From contig JAPTMU010000092.1 of NCBI GenBank assembly GCA_028583405.1, positions 116,103 through 180,102 of the forward strand: a stretch of DNA of 64,000 nucleotides, given 5' to 3'. Source of the DNA: Pogonophryne albipinna (lineage: Eukaryota > Chordata > Actinopteri > Perciformes > Artedidraconidae). Positions 27,368 through 39,862 of this stretch are shown here, piece by piece; position 1 is the first letter of the stretch, and each line of letters begins with the position of its first letter. The position numbers were made by a program, and so were the translations under genes. The notes under the pieces were generated by a model. It had not been told where the DNA came from. It did no database searches and saw only the letters and a program-made list of their open reading frames with translations.

Positions 27368-27800
27368 CTAAACAATGTCCATAACCCACACATTGCTCTC
27401 AAGAACTGCATTGAATTCTGAACGCAAATCTGGGAAGTTCTCATAGCTGTCCGCTATGTGCAGAATATTCCCACATGTGTGCACAATCGGTCTTCTTGTG
27501 AACTCTGTCATTCCCACGTAGATGCTGTCTGTCACGATGAGATCAGATCCTCTGCAGAACCCTAGAAACTTCTGAAGTTTACTCTCATCTAGCTCTGATG
27601 AATCTTTTCAGATGATTTGCTACCTCCTTTTGGTTTGTAGTCAAATCAACATCACATTTCAGTAGTTTGCAGACTTTTTGTGGTGGGTTGCAGGTCAGAC
27701 AACAAGTTAGTCAGTGCCTCTGGACTGAGGTCCAGATGTTGATGGTTAATCTCCCTCCAGCAGTCAATAACGAACATCGCTTTTCGGACCATCTCTTTTA
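27368..27800 (-). pseudogene. C-terminal fragment of a fish multi-copy HECT-like protein
   Basis: The minus-strand frame ending in a stop at 27368-27370 reads SELDESKLQKFLGFCRGSD, then HTCGNILHIADSYENFP and ends in NAVLESNVWVMDIV. I recall this ending in fish multi-copy, transposon-associated genes with a HECT-like C-terminal region. A second frame (VRKAMFVIDCWREINHQHLD) continues upstream to 27800, after stops, where a MITE interrupts it. Family assignment is from memory. Confidence 0.45.
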
Positions 27801-28392
27801 CCTCATTCAAACGCAACTCCGGTTCAAGCTCCGTGCTAGAGCTTTTCAGGTTCAGAACCGGTTCTTCGGTTTAGCTCCGGCTCTTTTCACACTGCCCAGA
27901 GTCCGACTGGTGCTGCGTCATGACGTAACCGTTTGCGTGCCTGCTTCATAAAGCCAAACCGCGCGGAAACCCCTCACAGCTCACACCGACAACAACAACA
28001 ATGGCTGATTGTGCTCCAGCTTCCTCTGTACCTCTTCAGAAGGGTTAGGGTTAGGGATAGGGTTAACCCTACTCAGAAGACCAGGTTCCCAGCAGGTAGC
28101 TGGTCTCTTCAGTGGACCACTGCTGCTTGTTAAGTTTCTCCATCGTTGTGTACAAACTGGATAAAACGCCGGCTTTTTGTTGTTGTTCAGGAGTTGATCC
28201 CGCCCCTGCCCCGCCTCGACGTAAGCGTGACGTATGCAGTGCTTTTGCTCTGGCCGGACAATTTGTTGGTGCTTGAAACAAACCGGATTCCGGAGCTAAG
28301 AGGTGGCTCCGCTGCGGTGTGAACAGGAAAACCCGGTGCTTTTCAAGCTCCAGCACCGAACCGGCCCTGAAACTCCGTGGGTTTGAATGAGG
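27801..28392. mobile_element. 592-bp MITE with TA flanks
   Basis: CCTCATTCAAAC at 27801-27812 is exactly inverted at 28381-28392, and both ends are bordered by TA. The arms beyond also pair partly (CTCCGG/CCGGAG, AGCTTTTC/GCTTTTCAAGCT). It has no coding capacity. It contains a telomere-like run, AGGGTTAGGGTTAGGGATAG, near 28040. It interrupts the HECT-like fragment. Confidence 0.75.
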
Positions 28393-28481
28393 TATTAGTG
28401 GGCAATTTCTTCAATTATTTTAGCTAACCTTCATTTCAAGTATTGTTGTATTTTATTTATTTGAGTATTTCTGTGCTTCAG

Positions 28482-28626
28482 GTTCTACGGACGGGAAATC
28501 CGCGCGTCGGCCATTTTGAACGGTGACGTGGAGCCGCTGCCCGAATGCTACGATCTCTACCACATCCTGGACGAATACACCGACGCCTACACCGCCGACT
28601 GGACCAGCAACAACATGCGTCCCAAG
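28482..28626 (+). CDS. sh3yl1: sh3yl1 exon, end of SYLF region
   Basis: A 145-bp exon between acceptor TATTTCTGTGCTTCAG and donor GTAAAC. It is GC-rich in an AT-rich setting and open throughout in the frame FYGREIRASAILNGD ... TSNNMRPK. Confidence 0.85.
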
Positions 28627-31600
28627 GTAAACAACGCCCTTTACACCGACGTCATACAAAAGCTAATCTCGTACACTCTTTGTCTTCATAGCTACGCAAA
28701 ATCAGCTCCGTCATTTAGGTGTGCAACTCGATGTTGACAGGATACCAACTGGTGACTTCTAGAATTGTGTGAGTAACATTCTGTGTTTAGACTTCTCTGT
28801 TTCAGTGTGTGTACTCTGTATACTTCTCTGTTTCAGTGTGTGTACTCTGTATACTTCTCTGTTTCAGTGTGTGTACTCTGTATACTTCTCTGTTTCAGTG
28901 TGTGTACTCTGTGTACACCGACTATGTTGAGGCTACTCCTCTTTAACCAAGTCTCCCTATTCTGAGTTCTGAGACAGGTGTCGAATAACAATATGAGACC
29001 GTGTGAAGACAGATTTCTGAGCTTCCCGCCCTTTCTTGTATATAAGCTTTGCTATTTTACTATATCTGCGCACACTCCTATATCACTTCAGAGTAAAGAT
29101 AACGGTCATCCATTTCCCACATCAGTCAGTTTTCTTTTATCATCTGTTCTGCCCAATAAATGATCTGATTCTCCGGTTCGGCTTAGACCTCATGTTTCCA
29201 CCAATGAGGGTCTTAAAGTCCGACAGCCATCTCCTACGATTGTTCAAAAACTGGCATTAGATGATAAAGAACTGGTGAATGTGAATCAATGGCTGCTGAC
29301 ATATCCTGATTCTCAGGCGTTGTTGCGTTTGAATGATCAACGTGTTTTTCCACCTGCTGTGTTCATGGAGGCTTCTCAGTTGCATTGTACTGCTAACGTT
29401 GTTGATGATCCGTGTAAATGCTATGATGAGAGTTTTCTGTTAGAATGTGTGGAGGAGCCACAAACTCACCTTAAAATATCCTTTGTATATTTCTATTTGT
29501 CTTAACTGAGGGAACTTGTCCAGGCATCTTAAGTGGGAGTGGACTTGAAATCCTTAACTCAAGGTGTAGAACAATGAAGTTATCAAGCCAATTGCATTAC
29601 TTACTTCAACTTGAATTTAGTTTGAAGTCAATTAACGCAGAAATCAGAGTTCAAATGACAAAATATTAAATTTCATTTCATTTCATTTTTATTTGTCCCG
29701 CTCATGGTACGCAAAACAAAATGTACAATAATTGCCACAAAACATGACTACCATTGAGCGAAAAGGAGCAGGGAGAAGAATAAAATCTTATGTGACCGCC
29801 CCTTTCTAAAAAAAACAAAAAACAAATAGATGGTCTGCCCTTCATAATAATAATATATATATATATATATTTTTTTTTTTTCTTCACAGCCACACATAAC
29901 AGTATCTTAGGATACTAATAGAAACACAAAAAAATACTTATTTCCCACTTGACGGTTAACGGAAAGAAACAAAACAACATGTATAAGGAAAAGAAAAGAA
30001 AAGTGCAACACCCTCATCTGAGTCCTACTGGAGAAGAAGGTGGAAAGCGACGCATGATGATAATAGTAACAACAACAACAATAACAATGGCAATGGGACC
30101 CGCAAATACAGAGGAGACATCACATCAAAGACATCAAAAACATGAAGGACCAGAGTACATAGACTTATTCACATTCTGCTTCATATAGTCCCATCTTTCT
30201 TAATTTATACAATTTCTTTAACTGAAAAATACATATACAATTCTTTAGATCCTTGTGTTGAGAATTCCACAATTGTACACCAACTACCGAAATACACATT
30301 TGTTTAAGAGTAGTCCTTGCATATGGATGCTTAAAATGTAATTTCCTTCTGTGGTCTTCCTTGTCTGATCCAAAAACAAACAACTGTTGTAAATATGCGG
30401 GTAACATTCTGCTTTGTACTGATGATGTCTGCAGCTCAGCTATGTCTTTGAGTTTCAAGAGTCCTGACTTAAAAAACAGTCTGTTGGTGTGTTCTCTTGA
30501 GTCAGCTTTATGAATTATTCTTACTGCCCTTTTCTGTAATATTGACAATGGCTTTATGTTGCTCATATACGTGTTGCCCCACACTTCTATACAATAAATA
30601 AAAAATGGCAAAATGAGTGAACAGTACAACATCCTCAATGCCTTGTAATCTAGCAAATACTTTGCCTTGTTTAGAACAGAAATATTCCTAGACACTTTGG
30701 TTTTAACATGTGCTATGTGTGATTTCCATGTCAGGTTTTCATCCAGCGTCACACCTAAGAACCTAAGAACCTAAGAACCTAAGAACCTAAGAACCTAAGA
30801 ATCTAAGAACCTAAGAACCTAAGAACCTAAGAATCTAAGAACCTAAGAATCTAAGAACCTAAGAACCTAAGAACCTAAGAACCTAAGAACCTAAGAATCT
30901 AAGAACCTAAGAACCTAAGAATCGAAATTCGGAAACCCTTTCAATAAAAACTCCATCAATGGACAATGAAATGTTTTCATCTTTTTTTCTATTAGCAAAA
31001 ACCATAAACTTCGTTTTATTCAAATTTAGGGTTAACTTATTTTCATCAAACCATCTTTTAAGTTTGACCATTTCATGTCCAATACACTTTGCTAAAATGT
31101 TTAAGTCATCTCCTGAGCAAAATAAATTTGTGTCGTCTGCAAACAACACTAATTGCAATAATGTTGACGTTTCACATATGTCATTGATGTACAAAATAAA
31201 AAGTTTAGGCCCTAAAACCGAGCCCTGCGGGACACCACATTCTATGTTCATACACTCCGATGTACTACCAGCAAATTCTACATATTGTTGTCTGTTATCT
31301 AAATAACTTTTTAACCAATCTAGAACTACTCCTCTCACACCATATCTATGTAATTTCGAAATTAATAGGTAGTGGTCTATGGTGTCAAATGCCTTTTTTA
31401 AGTCAATAAATACACCTATTGTGTATTTCTTTCTTTCTATAGCTGTTGTAATTTCTTCTGTTATTTTCATTAAAGCTAAAGCTGTAGATCGATTTTTCCT
31501 AAATACATACTGACTCTCACTCAATAACTCTTTTCAATAAAATTATCAAATTTTTGGACAAACAATTTCTCAAGGACCTTTGAAAATTGTGAAAGCAAGG

Positions 31601-34600
31601 ACACTGGTCTGTAGTTGGTAAATTGGCTTTTGTCCCCCGTTTTGAAAAGTGGGATAACTTTAGCTATTTTCATGCTATCTGGGAAAATACCTGTCTGAAA
31701 TGAAAGATTAAAGATGTAGCTTAGCGGTTTAATTATGCAGTCAATAGTCGTTTCACTATTGTCATGTCGATCCCATCACTATCTGTCCAAGTCTTATTTT
31801 TGCATTTGTCTACAACGGATCTAATTTCAATTTCGTTTATCTCTCCCAGAAACATTGACTGCAACACTTTACTTCCCCCAATTCCGCCTTCCTCTCTTTG
31901 CCCATCGTGTTGTTTTGAGTCTTTGCCAGATTAGGTCCGACATTTACAAAAAAAGAGTTGAATTCATGAACCACTTCATTCATGTTTTTTACAACCTTAT
32001 TTTTGTCATCAATGAAGTGACTGGCCAGTGGATACAGATTTATATCCAATAACATTATTTAAGATGTTCCATGTGCCCTTGATATCATTTTTCTTTTAAC
32101 ATATTATTATAATATTCTCTTTTTGCTTGTCTCATTATAACTGTCAACTTATTTTTATATGCCTTGTATTGCTTTTCAATTGCCTTTGTCCTAAATGTTA
32201 TGAAGTCTTTATAAAGGTTATTTTTCTTCTTGTAAGCATTTTGTAAGCCTTTGGTTATCCAAGGCTTTTGATGATAAGTACCTTTATATGTACGGAGTAC
32301 AGTGGGACAATGTTTGTCATACAGTGATATGTAGATTTTTAGGAAGGACTCATATGCAGCATTTACATCTTCTCCATAAACCCCTCTCCACTCTTCCTTT
32401 AAGAGGTCACTCCTAAATGTGTCTTTTGCTTCAGCAGTCCTTACCCTGACATATCTACTGCGAGTCTCTTCCTTCTTTTTCTTTCATTGCCAATCATATG
32501 CTACAAATACAGGTAAATGGTCGCTTATGTCATTTATTATTAGCCCAGTCTTAGCACTGACATGACCTTTGTAAAGATATTGTGGATCAATGTTGATGTT
32601 ATTCTACTGGGCTTAGTGATTAGGGGATAAAGCCCTCTGCTGTACAATGCATCCAGGAAATCAGAAGTTGTTTTGTGTTTAGATTCATTTAGAAGGTCGA
32701 TGTTAAAATCCCCACAAATAATACATGTTTTATTTTCATTTAGGCCATCCAGTAATACTCCTAAACTATCTTTAAAAAGCTCTACATTTGATCCTGGTGC
32801 TCTATATGCACAAGTCACAACAACATTTCTCTTCCTTTCCATTTCTATAGTTATGCATTCCATTAAATCATCATCACAATTGACATTTTTTCAACCAGTG
32901 TGCATTTGAGGACGCTGTCCACATAAAGAGCCACGCCCCTCCTCTCTTATTGGTTCTGTTGATATGGTGTAGCACGTAACCCTCAATTTGGAAATCAGTG
33001 ACTTCGTCTTTATTTAACCAAGTCTCCGATATGGCAATTACTTTGAAATGTATGTAGGTATTCAGTGATCTCATTAAAGTTTGCATACAGACTCCTGCAG
33101 TTGAAATGTATTAAAGAAAATGTATCTTCAAGTCCAACATTGTCATTAAATTGATCATCGGTATAATATTTACACGAGTCACTTATATGATTAAACACAT
33201 GATTCTCTGAATCGACATCATAATCAAAATTGTACATGTTATACTCTGTGTTGTCAAATCTGGAAAAGATTCCGAGTGGCTCAGTCATTTATGTGTTGTT
33301 ATTGTTTTCCATGTACGTCTGCAAGGAGTTAACTCCCTCCACACATACCTGTTCATTCCTTTGCTCTTTCATGCCGATCAAGCGAGTCAATGAATGTCTT
33401 TACGTCCGACATCAGCTCACATCCTGGGGTTCTCCGGTTCCTGGAGCGGTGTGTCTGCCAGCCTGAAGCCTGAAGAGTAGACTCCAAGTCCGGTTCTCCT
33501 GCTGGACTCTCCTTGTTGACACCATACTCCAGTAGACCCTGTGCCGCATCTTGTGGGTTGTTAAACACCCTGACTTTTCCGTTTTTCTCGAATAATTTCC
33601 GTTTAGCAGGGAACAGAATGCGGGATTTGATGTTTCTTTCCTGGAGCTGCTTCCTTACTTGTCTGTATTTTGCGCACTCCTTGAACACTTGGGTGGTGAA
33701 GTCCTCATCAAAGAAAATCCTGCAATCTTTCACCCTGATGTCCTTCTTTGCCCAGGGGGCTTGTAGCACCCTTTGCCTCACGTTGTAGTTTTGGAAGCGG
33801 ACTAATATTGATCGGGGACGGTCGCTGTGCCCAGTGAGATGCCCCGTTGCCCGGTGCGCTCTCTCAATGGGAATTTCGCCGCTCACATCCAGTTTCTCGC
33901 GTATTAAGTTTTCCACAAAGTCCGTCATGTTATTTCCCTCACATTTTTCGGGCACTGAATAAATCCTCAGGTTGTTCCGTCGTTCCCGGCCTTCAAGTTC
34001 CTCACATTTATTTTCCAGTTGCTTTTGCATGCGTAAACTGTGAAGGAGTATTTTTGTCATACCGATTTCACGGTCTTCATTTTCTGCGATTCTTAATTCT
34101 GCTGCATCCGCTCTTATTTTCAGCTCTTCGAAGCCTTCTCTCAAGTCGTTTATTTCCTCCTTCATTACTCCAAAATTCCCAGCAGTTTCCATGCGGAATT
34201 CTCTGATTTCTTTTAATATTTCAGAGAGGCCTTCCCCTCCCTCCTCAGGTATATTTGCCTCAGGCGGATTCATTCTGCCGGCCTGTTTCTGTTTTCCTTT
34301 CTGGCTGAAACGTGTTGACATTTCCCTTTCCTTTTTCTTTACCTTCTGTAAGAAAAAAGTATTTGCGTAGTCAACCCGCCCTTTTGTTACACTCTCAGTT
34401 CCCGGATTCCTACAAAATAACTCAAATGTTTGCAGCGTGTTTTCACCTCCGCACCAGCTAGGCAGCCATCTTCATTCTTGGCTGCAAGTTGATGTAATTA
34501 CCAACATTATTACGTCAACACAACTTATAAATTAATGTTTGCAACTTCAAATGTTTAATCAATTAACTCACATTTTTATCTTGGAACCATGCATTTAATT

Positions 34601-37600
34601 AAGTGGAGGTGAAAGGTCGCCTGAATTCGTTGTTAGACGTACAGATCACTCATTTTGAAATATCAAAGTTAGTTTTCTTTTCTCTAATTGTTCCTCCTCG
34701 TGTGAAATGCTTTCACATCTGGTTGTTTATATAAAGAACATCTGATTTAATGTGAGGTAGGGAAAGAATCATTTGAGTATGTGCATATAAATATGTAATT
34801 TACAACAGCTGTAGGATGCTGGAAAAGGTTGAAAAGTGCTTGAATTTGACTTTGGAAAAGGTGTAAGAACCCTCTTATGCTTTTGCCTGAAGACGGTGAC
34901 GAACACGACTGTGTGCTCACCTAGACCGGACTTAAAGGACGTTCCTCTGACCAACGCTGACCTCATGTTGTATGTTGATGGGTCTGCCTCTCGCGACCAA
35001 GGGGGCACTAATCGGGTGGGTTTTCTGTTGTTTCAGATTGTGCTGTACTCCGTTCAGGACCACTCCCATGTCACCTCTCAGCACAAGCAGCAGAGCTCAC
35101 TAACTGAAGCCTGCACGTTTGCAGAAGGCAAAACTGTGACTATTTACACTCACGCTATGCTTTTGGGGTAGGACACGACTTTGGGGCAATTTGGAAGTGT
35201 AGACAATTTCTGAAATGTGATGGCAAACCAGTTCTTAACCATGTCCTGGTTGCAGGCTTACTAGACGCCATTCTGCTCCCATCTGAAGGTGCAGTCTGTA
35301 AATGTTCCGCACACACAAGCAGACCCAGTTTCCCTAGGGAATGCTGACTCAAAGGCAGCTGCTCTGATTCCTCTCGCACCTCACGCACACTCATTGGTTC
35401 AAATCCCTGTCTCCTCCTTCTATCACAAAATGTTGTCACTGACTTCCATGCAGCAGCTAGCTATCTTCCCGCCCTTTCTTGTATATAAGCTTTGCTATTT
35501 GACTATATCTGCGCACACTCCTGCAGACTATCCTCTACTCTGTGAGACCTGTGTCTTTGAAGCTTCAAAGAAATAACTATCCTCTACTCTGTGAGACCTG
35601 TGTCTTTGAAGCTTCAAAGAAATAACTATCCTCTACTCTGTGAGACCTGTGTCTTTGAAGCTTCAAAGAAATAACTATCCTCTACTCTGTGAGACCTGTG
35701 TCTTTGAAGCTTCAAAGAAATAACTATCCTCTACTCTGTGAGACCTGTGTCTTTGAAGCTTCAAAGAAATAACTATCCTCTACTCTGTGAGACCTGTGTC
35801 TTTGAAGCTTCAAAGAAATAACTAGTCCTCTACTCTGTGAGACCTGTGTCTTTGAAGCTTCAAAGAAATAACTATTCCTCTACTCTGTGAGACCTGTGTC
35901 TTTGAAGCTTCAAAGAAATAACTATCCTCTACTCTGTGAGACCTGTGTCTTTGAAGCTTCAAAGAAATAACTATCCTCTACTCTGTGAGACCTGTGTCTT
36001 TGAAGCTTCAAAGAAATAACTATCCTCTACTCTGTGAGACCTGTGTCTTTGAAGCTTCAAAGAAATAACTATCCTCTACTCTGTGAGACCTGTGTCTTTG
36101 AAGCTTCAAAGAAATAACTATCCTCTACTCTGTGAGACCTGTGTCTTTGAAGCTTCAAAGAAATAACTATCCTCTACTCTGTGAGACCTGTGTCTTTGAA
36201 GCTTCAAAGAAATAACTATCCTCTACTCTGTGAGACCTGTGTCTTTGAAGCTTCAAAGAAATAACTATCCTCTACTCTGTGAGACCTGTGTCTTTGAAGC
36301 TTCAAAGAAATAACTATCCTCTACTCTGTGAGACCTGTGTCTTTGAAGCTTCAAAGAAATAACTATCCTCTACTCTGTGAGACCTGTGTCTTTGAAGCTT
36401 CAAAGAAATAACTATCCTCTACTCTGTGAGACCTGTGTCTTTGAAGCTTCAAAGAAATAACTATCCTCTACTCTGTGAGACCTGTGTCTTTGAAGCTTCA
36501 AAGAAATAACTATCCTCTACTCTGTGAGACCTGTGTCTTTGAAGCTTCAAAGAAATAACTATCCTCTACTCTGTGAGACCTGTGTCTTTGAAGCTTCAAA
36601 GAAATAACTATCCTCTACTCTGTGAGACCTGTGTCTTTGAAGCTTCAAAGAAATAACTATCCTCTACTCTGTGAGACCTGTGTCTTTGAAGCTTCAAAGA
36701 AATAACTATCCTCTACTCTGTGAGACCTGTGTCTTTGAAGCTTCAAAGAAATAACTATCCTCTACTCTGTGAGACCTGTGTCTTTGAAGCTTCAAAGAAA
36801 TAACTATCCTCTACTCTGTGAGACCTGTGTCTTTGAAGCTTCAAAGAAATAACTATCCTCTACTCTGTGAGACCTGTGTCTTTGAAGCTTCAAAGAAATA
36901 ACTATCCTCTACTCTGTGAGACCTGTGTCTTTGAAGCTTCAAAGAAATAACTATCCTCTACTCTGTGAGACCTGTGTCTTTGAAGCTTCAAAGAAATAAC
37001 TATCCTCTACTCTGTGAGACCTGTGTCTTTGAAGCTTCAAAGAAATAACTATCCTCTACTCTGTGAGACCTGTGTCTTTGAAGCTTCAAAGAAATAACTA
37101 TCCTCTACTCTGTGAGACCTGTGTCTTTGAAGCTTCAAAGAAATAACTATCCTCTACTCTGTGAGACCTGTGTCTTTGAAGCTTCAAAGAAATAACTATC
37201 CTCTACTCTGTGAGACCTGTGTCTTTGAAGCTTCAAAGAAATAACTATCCTCTACTCTGTGAGACCTGTGTCTTTGAAGCTTCAAAGAAATAACTATCCT
37301 CTACTCTGTGAGACCTGTGTCTTTGAAGCTTCAAAGAAATAACTATCCTCTACTCTGTGAGACCTGTGTCTTTGAAGCTTCAAAGAAATAACTATCCTCT
37401 ACTCTGTGAGACCTGTGTCTTTGAAGCTTCAAAGAAATAACTATCCTCTACTCTGTGAGACCTGTGTCTTTGAAGCTTCAAAGAAATAACTATCCTCTAC
37501 TCTGTGAGACCTGTGTCTTTGAAGCTTCAAAGAAATAACTATCCTCTACTCTGTGAGACCTGTGTCTTTGAAGCTTCAAAGAAATAACTATCCTCTACTC

Positions 37601-39410
37601 TGTGAGACCTGTGTCTTTGAAGCTTCAAAGAAATAACTATCCTCTACTCTGTGAGACCTGTGTCTTTGAAGCTTCAAAGAAATAACTATCCTCTACTCTG
37701 TGAGACCTGTGTCTTTGAAGCTTCAAAGAAATAACTATCCTCTACTCTGTGAGACCTGTGTCTTTGAAGCTTCAAAGAAATAACTATCCTCTACTCTGTG
37801 AGACCTGTGTCTTTGAAGCTTCAAATAAATAACTATCCTCTACTCTGTGAGACCTGTGTCTTTGAAGCTTCAAAGAAATAACTATCCTCTACTCTGTGAG
37901 ACCTGTGTCTTTGAAGCTTCAAAGAAATAACTATCCTCTACTCTGTGAGACCTGTGTCTTTGAAGCTTCAAAGAAATAACTATCCTCTACTCTGTGAGAC
38001 CTGTGTCTTTGAAGCTTCAAAGAAATAACTATCCTCTACTCTGTGAGACCTGTGTCTTTGAAGCTTCAAAGAAATAACTATCCTCTACTCTGTGAGACCT
38101 GTGTTCTTTGAAGCTTCAAAGAAATAACCTATCCTCTACTCTGTGAGACCTGTGTCTTTGAAGCTTCAAAGAAATAACTATCCTCTACTCTGTGAGACCT
38201 GTGTCTTTGAAGCTTCAAAGAAATAACTATCCTCTACTCTGTGAGACCTGTGTCTTTGAAGCTTCAAAGAAATAACTATCCTCTACTCTGTGAGACCTGT
38301 GTCTTTGAAGCTTCAAAGAAATAACTATCCTCTACTCTGTGAGACCTGTGTCTTTGAAGCTTCAAAGAAATAACTATCCTCTACTCTGTGAGACCTGTGT
38401 CTTTGAAGCTTCAAAGAAATAACTATCCTCTACTCTGTGAGACCTGTGTCTTTGAAGCTTCAAATAAATAACTGTCCTCTACTCTGTGAGACCTGTGTCT
38501 TTGAAGCTTCAAAGAAATAACTGTCCTCTACTCTGTGAGACCTGTGTCTTTGAAGCTTCAAAGAAATAACTATCCTCTACTCTGTGAGACCTGTGTCTTT
38601 GAAGCTTCAAAGAAATAACCAGAAAGACAACTCTGTTTGTTTCACCATTTATTTGTTTGACTTGTGTATCTCCACCGTATTGACTGGGTCTAAGATTTCC
38701 ATAAAGAGAGAGGAGTCGAGGAGGGAGGAGGGGAGAGAGGAGGGGAGCCGAGGAGAGAGGAGGGGAGAGAGGAGGGGAACCGAGGAGAGAGGAGGGGAAC
38801 CGAGGAGAGAGGAGGGGAGCCGAGGAGAGAGGAGAGGAGCCGAGGAGAGAGGAGGGGAACAGAGGAGAGAGGAGGGGAGCCGAGGAGAGAGGAGGGGAAC
38901 CGAGGAGAGAGGAGGGGAGCCGAGGAGAGAGGAGGGGAGCCGAGGAGAGAGGAGGGGAGCCGAGGAGAGAGGAGGGGAACAGAGGAGAGAGGAGGGGAAC
39001 CGAGGAGAGAGGAGGGGAGCCGAGGAGAGAGGAGAGGAACCGAGGAGAGAGGAGGGGAACCGAGGAGAGAGGAGGAGAGAGGAGGGGAGCCGAGGAGAGA
39101 GGAGGGGAACCGAGGAGAGAGGAGTCGAGGAGGGGAGCCGAGGAGAGAGGAGGAGAGAGGAGGGGAGCCGAGGAGAGAGGAGGGGAACCGAGGAGAGAGG
39201 AGTCGAGGAGGGGAGCCGAGGAGAGAGGAGGGGAAGCAGCAGGCGGTTAGAGAAATGAGAACTACTCTCCTCTGAGCGTTCATTTTAAAGAGACGTCCAT
39301 TAATGATGACAGGAGGCACAGCAGCCCTCTGTCTGATGGACAGATGTGTTCATGACCACTTTGATTCATTCACAGTGCGGAATAATGAGACAATAACAGG
39401 CTACAGATGA

Positions 39411-39455
<45 letters not shown>

Positions 39456-39631
39456 CTCTCTCTCTCATAACACTATCAGAGACTGGATATATCCCCCCCC
39501 CCCTCTCTGGTCGCTACAATGAGGAAAATAAATTACGGGCCAAAAGTTTTATTTACAAGTATTAAAAATAAGCAGAGGACACCAAACCAACTGAGACCTG
39601 TCTGTCCGCTGCATCTGCGCACACACTGTAC

Positions 39632-39662
<31 letters not shown>

Positions 39663-39690
39663 TACCACACACACACACACACACACTGTA

Positions 39691-39730
<40 letters not shown>

Positions 39731-39758
39731 TACCACACACACACACACACACACTGTA

Positions 39759-39804
<46 letters not shown>

Positions 39805-39831
39805 TACCACACACACACACACACACAGTAC

Positions 39832-39862
<31 letters not shown>

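Larger units (their letters stand above)
29670..34480 (-). mobile_element. Near full-length non-LTR LINE, 4.8 kb
   Basis: On the minus strand, from 34480: a 5' region starting near GATGGCTGCCTAGCTGG, ORF1 (34321-33353), ORF2 with an AP-type endonuclease (about 33288-32540) and reverse transcriptase (about 31524-30165), and a TGAAA-repeat tail at 29671-29690. The RT pattern (GVPQGSVLGP, FADDTN, FRFLG, LPFFIYCIEVWG) is jockey-superfamily like, while ORF1 is of the L1/transposase-22 type. No target duplication was found. ORF2 is broken by frameshifts and an 8-bp repeat expansion. Confidence 0.85.

Noticed and set aside
35529..38619. CRISPR array
   Set aside because: Units are contiguous and identical with no variable spacers, and the DNA is animal nuclear.
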